Assembly: GCA_942493315.1 (NCBI GenBank)
Contig: OW818690.1
Coordinates: forward strand, 868,001 to 932,000
Direction: 5' to 3'
Length of the DNA: 64,000 bases
Source: UBA5429 sp942493315
GTDB taxonomy: Bacteria; Bacteroidota; Bacteroidia; Bacteroidales; WCHB1-69
Position numbers and translations under genes: made by a program. Positions 15,250-21,465 of the stretch are shown here, piece after piece; positions within the stretch are counted from its first letter, which is position 1, and the number at the start of each line of letters is the position of its first letter. The notes below the pieces were generated by a model. That model saw only the letters and a list, made by a program, of their open reading frames with translations, was not told the origin of the DNA and did no database searches.

Positions 15250-15408
15250 GCCTCTGTCATAAAACTATTGTGCTGCTGACAGGAGGCGAGAACCAGGTGC
15301 ACCGCAGGGAATGGCATGTGTCTGCAAAAACGTATAACCAAACCCTGCTTCCGGCACCCAAGCAAACATGAATATATTTGTAGATATTTATGGGCACGAC
15401 CAACTCGC
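15250..15408 (+). ncRNA. Structured leader RNA, copy D
   Basis: All helices listed for copy A are present. One GCT unit is missing in the first hairpin loop. In the 3' hairpin (CATGAATATA … ATATTTATG) a U-G pair of copies A and E has become U-A, so the change keeps pairing. The closing GCGA / TCGC helix is kept although a neighbouring base changed (CAATTCGC to CAACTCGC). Confidence 0.68.
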
Positions 15409-15481
15409 AAAGATAATAAATTTTTGTGGGTTGGGAGAGATATTTTAAATTAGTTAAAAACAAAATTAAAAAATAAAAGAT

Positions 15482-15745
15482 ATGAAATTAGAATCTTTAA
15501 ATAACAAAAAATTCAAATTAAACACAAAAGAAATGGGAAGTTTAGTAGGTGGCCAAATTACATGTCACACAACACCTGGTGGTCCAGCATATAATAAAGA
15601 TGGTACATACAATCCTTATTCAGCAGATGCAAGAACCGAATATACTGGTAGTGACGTTCAAAATAATGTAGTAGCAAGCACACATTTCTATAGAGGAGAA
15701 TGTGATGTTGTTGCTGCTCAAAATGATTGTATACTACAAAAATAA
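15482..15745 (+). CDS. RiPP precursor peptide D, GG-leader identical to precursor B
   Basis: An 87-residue peptide. Residues 1-24 equal those of precursor B, then the core changes at once (QITCHTTPGGPAYNK…). The core is hydroxyl- and acid-rich, with three Cys (ITCHT, GECD, NDCIL). It is presumably matured by the ATP-grasp and SPASM enzymes at 16839 and 17964. The sharp switch from identical to unrelated DNA right after the double glycine points to core replacement by recombination or strong diversifying selection. Confidence 0.87.
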   Translation: MKLESLNNKKFKLNTKEMGSLVGGQITCHTTPGGPAYNKDGTYNPYSADARTEYTGSDVQNNVVASTHFYRGECDVVAAQNDCILQK

Positions 15746-15805
15746 ATTCTATAGAATGGGGTTGTCTTGAATATAAGATAGCCCCTTCATTAAAACAAAT
15801 AAATT

Positions 15806-16825
15806 ATGAAAAAAAGAAATTTTTTACTTGCCTTCTTATTAATTCTAACAATTTGCGTTTTTGGTCAAAAAAATGTAAAAAAGTATTATTATTACATAAA
15901 CAAAGCTGAATTAGCGTATTGCAAAGAGAACTATAATTCATCAAGTGATTATTTCGAAAAAGCTTTTAGAGAGATGACTCCATATACAAAAGATATATAT
16001 TGCTATTTTAAATTATATAATACGCATCATGTTGGAGACAAAAAAACAATAATAGAACAAGCACATATTCTCGCTCAACGAGATCTATTGTATTATGACA
16101 AATTTGAAGAAAACGCAGAATTGTATAACATCCTTAAATGCATTAAGGATACCACTAAAATCACAATTATAAAGCCTCTCATTGATAGTTTGCAAACTAT
16201 CCTTGATTTAGATCAATCACTTAGGTTAAATAAGTTAAGTTTTACGGATGAAGAATTACGAGAAATTGCTTTCATTGATTCTATAAATATTGGAAGGATT
16301 CTTTCATTATATAAAGATTATGGTACCATTAATGAAAACAATGCCGGACTTTTTTATAGATTAATATCTTTAGTACTGTTTCATAATAGTAAAACCAGTC
16401 TGATAGAACTGCCATTTGAGTTTTTAAAAAATGAAGTTAGAAAAGGGAATCTTGATGCAAGAGAATTTATGAGTATGTATGATGAATGTAATGCAAATAG
16501 AGAAGCATTTTATGGACCACAATACAAACCAATGATTCAATATGGAACAGATATGAAACATCATATTATCATCGGAAAAACTCTTTTTATTTATTCACCC
16601 AAAAATTTTAAACAGATTAATAAAAACAGAAAAGCAATTGGAATCTATGAAAGTTGGGATGATTTTAAGGTCAAACTTATATATACCTTTCAGGCAGATG
16701 ATTACAAATTTGTAAATATTCAAGAAGAAATTTGGGGAAGTGATGAAGAGACCCAAAAAGTTGAAATGGAAACCCGAAAAGAGATTGATGATAAGAAATA
16801 TGAGGGAGAATATCATAACAAATAA
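15806..16825 (+). CDS. Secreted TPR-like protein of cassette D
   Basis: The 339-residue protein has a signal peptide (about 1-20, CVFGQ) followed by KNVKKYYYYINKAELAYC, closely matching the protein at 6470 at its N-terminus and TPR-like pair. The later part is diverged but keeps similar spacing and a PxxFKQINKNRKAI…WDDF end pattern. Its slot right after the precursor is the same as in cassette B. The fast divergence beside a diverged core would fit a peptide-specific partner such as an immunity or periplasmic chaperone protein; this is inference. Confidence 0.78.
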   Translation: MKKRNFLLAFLLILTICVFGQKNVKKYYYYINKAELAYCKENYNSSSDYFEKAFREMTPYTKDIYCYFKLYNTHHVGDKKTIIEQAHILAQRDLLYYDKFEENAELYNILKCIKDTTKITIIKPLIDSLQTILDLDQSLRLNKLSFTDEELREIAFIDSINIGRILSLYKDYGTINENNAGLFYRLISLVLFHNSKTSLIELPFEFLKNEVRKGNLDAREFMSMYDECNANREAFYGPQYKPMIQYGTDMKHHIIIGKTLFIYSPKNFKQINKNRKAIGIYESWDDFKVKLIYTFQADDYKFVNIQEEIWGSDEETQKVEMETRKEIDDKKYEGEYHNK

Positions 16826-16838
16826 TTATTGATAATTT

Positions 16839-17810
16839 ATGATTTTAATTTTAAGTGAAGTTAATGATGTCATGACAGATAGTGTCTGTCAATGGCTATT
16901 TTTTAAAAATGAAAAGTTTGTAAGGATTAACAATGAAGATTTTTATCATTATAAAATTCAAATTTTATCTGAAAAAAATAGATTTAAAATAGTTTTAACA
17001 AACAATGAACTTTCTTATAAAATTTCAGAATTTAAAAAGGTGTGGTTTAGAAGAGGTAATTTCTATTTTTTAAAACCGGAAAAACCACTCTATTCAAATT
17101 CAAAAATTCAGGAAAAAATTAAGAAACATATTGATTATGAAGAACAAACTTTAGTAAATTTCTTATATTCAGTTTTAATGCAATTACCACATATCAATAA
17201 TCCTTTACATTATAATTCAAACAAAATAATAAGTTTAAATACTGCCCTTAAATGTGGATTAAATGTTCCAAACACATTAATTACAGATTCAAAAAAAACA
17301 CTCGCATCTTTTCACAAAATAAATAACTCAATAATAACAAAAAATATTCAAGACATTATTTTAATACAAAATGTTGATGGATATAGTATAGGTCAATCTA
17401 CGCAAAAAATCAGAAATTCAGTAAAGAGTGATTTTTGGTATTCCCTTTTTCAGGAGGAAATTGTTAAAAAATATGAGTTGAGAATTTTCTACTTTATGGG
17501 GAACTTCTATACAATGGCCATTTACCCTAGGAAAGAAACACTCGATTTCAGAACAGTTGATGTCAATTCCCCTGAATGTTTACGAATGGTTCCGTACAAT
17601 CTACCTAAAGACATAAAAATTAAAATTAGAAAATTCATGAAAGAGATGGAACTGGAATCAGGATCTATTGATATGATTGTTGATACCAATGATCAATTTT
17701 ACTTTCTAGAAGTAAATCCGGTCGGACAATTTCATTTCTTAAATAGAATCTGCAACTATTATATTGAAAAAGAAATATCCAATTTTTTAAAAGCAAACAA
17801 TGAAAATTAA
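16839..17810 (+). CDS. gwsG: ATP-grasp peptide maturase, grasp-with-spasm system
   Basis: The 323-residue protein is nearly identical to the one at 8307, above all in the C-terminal half (residues ~195-310), where DNA is almost unchanged; differences cluster in residues 40-65 and 130-175. The ATP/Mg end FLEVNPVGQF lies near 290. The last codons overlap the small ORF at 17800. A recent duplication or gene conversion between cassettes B and D is the simplest explanation. Confidence 0.9.
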   Translation: MILILSEVNDVMTDSVCQWLFFKNEKFVRINNEDFYHYKIQILSEKNRFKIVLTNNELSYKISEFKKVWFRRGNFYFLKPEKPLYSNSKIQEKIKKHIDYEEQTLVNFLYSVLMQLPHINNPLHYNSNKIISLNTALKCGLNVPNTLITDSKKTLASFHKINNSIITKNIQDIILIQNVDGYSIGQSTQKIRNSVKSDFWYSLFQEEIVKKYELRIFYFMGNFYTMAIYPRKETLDFRTVDVNSPECLRMVPYNLPKDIKIKIRKFMKEMELESGSIDMIVDTNDQFYFLEVNPVGQFHFLNRICNYYIEKEISNFLKANNEN

Positions 17811-17970
17811 CAATAAAAACAAAAAATTCTATCCTTATAATTATTCTTTTCTGACAAACTTGGGAAAAAGTGTAGAGTCCAAAAAATTTTTTAATCAAGG
17901 TGGAATGCAATCTATCCAAAATAGTAAATCAAATATTTTTCTGTTTTATAAAGTGATCTCCAGATGCTAA
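17800..17970 (+). CDS. Small conserved protein between gwsG and gwsS (cassette D)
   Basis: ATG at 17800 lies inside the gwsG end and TAA 17968-17970 inside the gwsS start. The 56-residue peptide begins MKINNKNKKFY and ends LFYKVISRC. Compared with the product at 9268, differences such as LEKSIEYT versus LGKSVESK keep the frame open and most changes conserve length. Same slot and overlaps as in cassette B. Function unknown. Confidence 0.7.
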   Translation: MKINNKNKKFYPYNYSFLTNLGKSVESKKFFNQGGMQSIQNSKSNIFLFYKVISRC

Positions 17971-19082
17971 ACAATAATTATTTTTTAGACTTTTATTACC
18001 CACTTTTTTCTTCATGTATTCCTCATGTTGGTTTTAGCAGAACACTTCTCGTTGATACAAATCGAAAGCAAGTCCATTTTATACCAAATTCTTTGTTTAA
18101 AATCTTAAATTTATCAAAGGAAAAAACATTAAAGGAAATCTTATCACAATTTTCAAATGAAGATCAAGGCATTATATTAGAATATTTTGAATATCTTATT
18201 CAAAATGAATTTGTTACCCCTTTAAAAAAGGATGATCTGAAAAGATTTCCACCTATGAGTTTAGAATGGGATTATCCCACTCATTGTTCTAATGCAATCA
18301 TTGATATTGTAAATGAAGATACTTTTTCAATTATTGATGCTATCAAAAAACTGGTTCACATCAATTGTTTTCATATTCAAGTTAGATTTTTTAAAACAAT
18401 AAATATGGATCGTTTTGAAAAAATTATCTCATTTTTAAATCATTCGGATATTTGCACTTTTAATATTTGTACTAATAAAATCACAGATGATGTTCTTTTT
18501 TATAAAAATTGTATTGAATCAAACTGGAAATTAAGTAAACTGGAAGTTTATAATTGGGAAAAGGAATTTGTTGGTATTACAGATGCAGTTAATTCTCAAA
18601 TTTATTTTTATGAAAGGGAATTATCTGACTCAACTCAATGTGGAATTGTAGATCCAAAATATTTTTCTCATGAGATAGAGAGTATCACAGAATCTATTCA
18701 TTTTAATAGTTGTCTCAATCGTAAACTTTGTATAGATCAAAATGGGTATGTAAAAAACTGTCCCAGCATGACTCAACATTTTGGACATATTAGTGAGTGC
18801 AATTTGGAGGAAGTGATTCATTCCCATGAATTTCAAAAACTTTGGTTTATCAATAAAGACCAGATTGATGTTTGTCAAGATTGTGAATTTAGATATATTT
18901 GTCCGGATTGTAGATGTTTTATTCAGGATGAAAATGATATCTATTCTCAACCGGCAAAATGTAAATATAATCCATATATTTGTAAGTGGGATGGTGAAGA
19001 GGATTATATTTCTGTATCTGAATGGAGAACTCAAAATCCAAAATGGAATAAACATAGAAAAACAAAAAAAGTTGAAAAGTAA
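17964..19082 (+). CDS. gwsS: SPASM-domain peptide maturase, grasp-with-spasm system
   Basis: The 372-residue protein is nearly identical to the one at 9432. It has the PqqD-like N-terminal region, a Cys-rich C-terminus (VCQDCEFRYICPDCRCF, KCKYNPYICKWDG) and no CX3CX2C motif. It should pair with the gwsG product at 16839 on precursor D. The gene end overlaps a truncated transporter start, as in the other cassettes. Confidence 0.9.
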   Translation: MLNNNYFLDFYYPLFSSCIPHVGFSRTLLVDTNRKQVHFIPNSLFKILNLSKEKTLKEILSQFSNEDQGIILEYFEYLIQNEFVTPLKKDDLKRFPPMSLEWDYPTHCSNAIIDIVNEDTFSIIDAIKKLVHINCFHIQVRFFKTINMDRFEKIISFLNHSDICTFNICTNKITDDVLFYKNCIESNWKLSKLEVYNWEKEFVGITDAVNSQIYFYERELSDSTQCGIVDPKYFSHEIESITESIHFNSCLNRKLCIDQNGYVKNCPSMTQHFGHISECNLEEVIHSHEFQKLWFINKDQIDVCQDCEFRYICPDCRCFIQDENDIYSQPAKCKYNPYICKWDGEEDYISVSEWRTQNPKWNKHRKTKKVEK

Positions 19083-19119
19083 CCCATTCCCCTTTTACAA
19101 ACAACACGACGCTATGGAT
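19072..19119 (+). pseudogene. Truncated start of the peptidase-ABC transporter gene (after cassette D)
   Basis: The frame from TTG 19072 overlaps the gwsS end, encodes …SNPFPFYKQHDAMD and enters repeat copy E at ATGG (19114-19117). It has the same breakpoint before the catalytic Cys codon as the other truncated starts. Confidence 0.82.
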
Positions 19120-19364
19120 ATCGACCATTTTTTCCCATTTTCTTCCGAAATCTTCCGAAAAATGGAACAGGGAAATCGAAAATTTGGGTTTTTTATTGTT
19201 TTTTTGAATTTTTTCATCGATAAGGAGCGCATGATTTTATGTCAAAAATGTATCAAATTCGCAGAAAATGATAGAAAATTGGGGTTGAAATGTTAAATTT
19301 TTAGTTAATAAATGTTAAAAATGGGGGGGTGGTAAACAGGTATATTTTTGAATGTTTTTTTCTA

Positions 19365-19372
19365 TAAATTTG
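19365..19372 (+). promoter_or_regulatory. Promoter of cassette E (-7 element)
   Basis: TAAATTTG within TATAAATTTGCA, same as in copies A-D, with TTTTTG at 19345-19350 upstream. The leader to the precursor ATG (19649) is ~270 nt. Confidence 0.7.
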
Positions 19373-19458
19373 CATCACAACATTGTTAAAATTTAAGTGA
19401 GAAATTAAAATTATAATCTATGATTCAATTTTTGTGTAAGACCAATTTAAGCTAAATA

Positions 19459-19620
19459 GCCTCTGTCATAAAACTACTGTGCTGCTGCTGACAGGAGGCG
19501 AGAACCAGGTGCACCGCAGGGAATGGCATGTGTCTGCAAAAACGTATAACCAAACCCTGCTTCCGGCACCCAAGCAAACATGAATATATTTGTATATGTT
19601 TATGGGCACGACCAATTCGC
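19459..19620 (+). ncRNA. Structured leader RNA, copy E
   Basis: Practically the same as copy A with all helices: GCCTCTGTCA / TGACAGGAGGC, GGTGC / GCACC, GCAGGG / CCCTGC, the 10-bp 3' hairpin, and GCGA / TCGC closing at 19617-19620. It stands before a precursor for a radical SAM pathway, so the RNA is not tied to one chemistry. Confidence 0.7.
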
Positions 19621-19648
19621 AAAAGTATTAATAAAAAAATAATTAATC

Positions 19649-19873
19649 ATGTCAGAAATTCAAAAAAAATCAATATCAGAAGATCTTAAAAATTTAAGAT
19701 TCTCTATCACAGAATCAGCATTTATCAAAGGAGGAGCATCATCAACATGTCGAACAGATTGTACTTTATGCATTACAAAAGGAGAAGCCTCATGTATTTC
19801 TTGTATTGCATGCATTTCTAAAGCATTTGACAAAGATGGTGTAGATTATAATGATGGTGGAGAAGCAAACTAG
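19649..19873 (+). CDS. Cys-rich RiPP precursor peptide E, GG-leader
   Basis: A 74-residue peptide. The leader ends AFIKGG at residues 29-30. The core has six Cys in the pattern CX3CX2CX7CX2CX2C (STCRTDCTLC … CISCIACIS) and an Asp/Gly-rich tail. It is paired with the radical SAM/SPASM enzyme at 19928, so Cys-based cross-links are likely. A strong terminator hairpin follows 10 bases after the stop. Confidence 0.87.
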   Translation: MSEIQKKSISEDLKNLRFSITESAFIKGGASSTCRTDCTLCITKGEASCISCIACISKAFDKDGVDYNDGGEAN

Positions 19874-19883
19874 TATTAATCAA

Positions 19884-19916
19884 AAAGGCTGTTTTTGCAG
19901 AACAGCCTTTTTTTAA
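19884..19916 (+). terminator. Hairpin with U run between precursor E and the radical SAM gene
   Basis: AAAGGCTGTT (19884-19893) and AACAGCCTTT (19901-19910) form a perfect 10-bp stem with a 7-base loop, followed by further T. It fits a factor-independent terminator. As the enzyme gene starts 12 bases later without a visible promoter, it probably acts as a leaky attenuator that gives more precursor than enzyme. Confidence 0.85.
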
Positions 19917-19927
19917 AAAACGAATAA

Positions 19928-21457
19928 ATGAAAGCAAATTTTGATTTAAATAAAAAATACATATTCAACCAAAATTATAAACTACGGAGTGATTTAACTA
20001 GAATTGTTATTACAAACAATGATTCAGGTATAACAAAATCAATAGAAGCTTCTTCTCGAAAAAACGAATATACTAGTGGCTTTTGTTGGTTTATGCATCC
20101 ACATATAGCATTATTTTTAAAATTTTTTAATGGACAAAATGTACTGAAAGATGTTGTTAATTCAATATCAGCGGAATTCGATTTAACGACAGAAGAGGTA
20201 ATAAATTCTATTAAACCTTTTATTAACAATAATGAAACTTTTTATTATCATATTAACGATATAAATTCTGATTTTCCTATACCTAAAAATTGTATTATTG
20301 AAAATAATTTGAATTTACAAAGAAAAAATATTTTAGAAAATATTGATATAGATTATATAATTCAAAACTTTAGTAATAAATCAAAAAGATGCAATATTCC
20401 TAATGAAATGTCAATAATGCTGAATTCAAATTGTTATACCAATTGCATTTATTGTTATGTAGACAAAAAGAAAGAAATCCAGAAATATATTCTCCTTGAA
20501 AGAATTATTGAAATAATTGATGAAGCTAAATCATTACATTTTAGAGATTGTCAAGTAATGGGAGGAGACTTATTTAGCTATCAAAATTGGTATGAAGTAT
20601 TAAAACATCTAAAAAAAAATGGCTATTCTCCATATATATCAACTAAACATCCATTGGATGAAAACATTGTAAGTAAATTGTCCGATTTACAAATTGATCA
20701 AATTCAAATCTCTCTTGATTCAACAAATATTGAATCTTTAAAACAAATATTAAAAGTTGATGATATGTATTTTAATAAAATTAATTATTCATTAAATTTA
20801 TTAAAACAGTATAATATTAATTTTTGTGTTAAAAGTGTCATTACAAAATATAATGATAATATTGAAGAAATATCTAATTTAATAAACTATTTATTGAAGT
20901 TTTCGAATTTTGTCGATATTTCTATTGCTCCTGGAGAATATAATAGATTTTCAAACTTTAATGCATTTCGGACATCTTTAGAAAAATTTCAAAAAATATC
21001 AGATTTTATTAACGATTTAAATAATGATAAAGTTAAAGTACAAGAATGTATGCAACCGATAGATTCTTCTATTACCTACGAAACAAAAAAAAGAAGATTT
21101 GAGCGAAGAGCTGCATGTTCGGGAAATCTATCTACTTTTCTAATTCTACCAGATGGTAAAGTAACTATTTGTGAACAAACATATTGGAACAATAATATGA
21201 TACTTGGAGATATCAACAAAAACTCTATTTTAGAAGTTTGGAATTCAGAAAAAGCTAAAAAATTATGGAATATATCTAAAAATGAATTAAATGAAGATAA
21301 TCCATGTAAAACTTGTGATGAATTTGAAACATGTAGAAGAGGCAGAGGTGTATGTTGGAGAATGGCAATGGTTCATTATGGCGAAAAAAAATATAATTAT
21401 CCACCTCCTGAATGTCCCAAAATGTCAACAACAATAAAAGATATTTTTATAAAATAA
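19928..21457 (+). CDS. Radical SAM/SPASM peptide maturase of cassette E
   Basis: The 509-residue enzyme has a PqqD-like leader-recognition region (residues ~50-105, HPHIALFLKFFNGQNVL…), a radical SAM core with C169, C173 and C176 (CYTNCIYC), a GGD variant of the GGE motif (QVMGGDLF near 205), and a SPASM region with CSGNLS…VTICEQ near 397-418 and CKTCDEFETCRRGRGVCW near 460-478. It probably forms thioether or C-C links in the Cys-rich precursor E. The downstream RDD gene starts 8 bases after its stop. Confidence 0.92.
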   Translation: MKANFDLNKKYIFNQNYKLRSDLTRIVITNNDSGITKSIEASSRKNEYTSGFCWFMHPHIALFLKFFNGQNVLKDVVNSISAEFDLTTEEVINSIKPFINNNETFYYHINDINSDFPIPKNCIIENNLNLQRKNILENIDIDYIIQNFSNKSKRCNIPNEMSIMLNSNCYTNCIYCYVDKKKEIQKYILLERIIEIIDEAKSLHFRDCQVMGGDLFSYQNWYEVLKHLKKNGYSPYISTKHPLDENIVSKLSDLQIDQIQISLDSTNIESLKQILKVDDMYFNKINYSLNLLKQYNINFCVKSVITKYNDNIEEISNLINYLLKFSNFVDISIAPGEYNRFSNFNAFRTSLEKFQKISDFINDLNNDKVKVQECMQPIDSSITYETKKRRFERRAACSGNLSTFLILPDGKVTICEQTYWNNNMILGDINKNSILEVWNSEKAKKLWNISKNELNEDNPCKTCDEFETCRRGRGVCWRMAMVHYGEKKYNYPPPECPKMSTTIKDIFIK

Positions 21458-21465
21458 ATAAAACA

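Larger units (their letters stand above)
14907..15425 (+). repeat. Cassette repeat copy D, with a diverged middle part
   Basis: The left end (ATGG, CCCATTTTCTTCC…) and the leader RNA part match the other copies. Bases ~15014-15150 differ: they contain TTTTTTGCACAATA (15047-15060), which is the word repeated three times before the ATPase gene at 219-287, and lack the GGGGGGG run. The bases after the leader match copy B up to the precursor start. Confidence 0.85.
19114..19625 (+). repeat. Cassette repeat copy E
   Basis: A full-length copy: left end at ATGG, GGGGGGG run near 19323-19329, promoter, and complete leader RNA. It is closest to copy C in the first two thirds and to copy A in the last third. 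Confidence 0.88.

Noticed and set aside
21412..21465. Longer N-terminus of the RDD protein
   Set aside because: The extra 18 codons lie inside the radical SAM gene; the RDD motif starts right after the ATG at 21466, which has normal spacing from the upstream stop.
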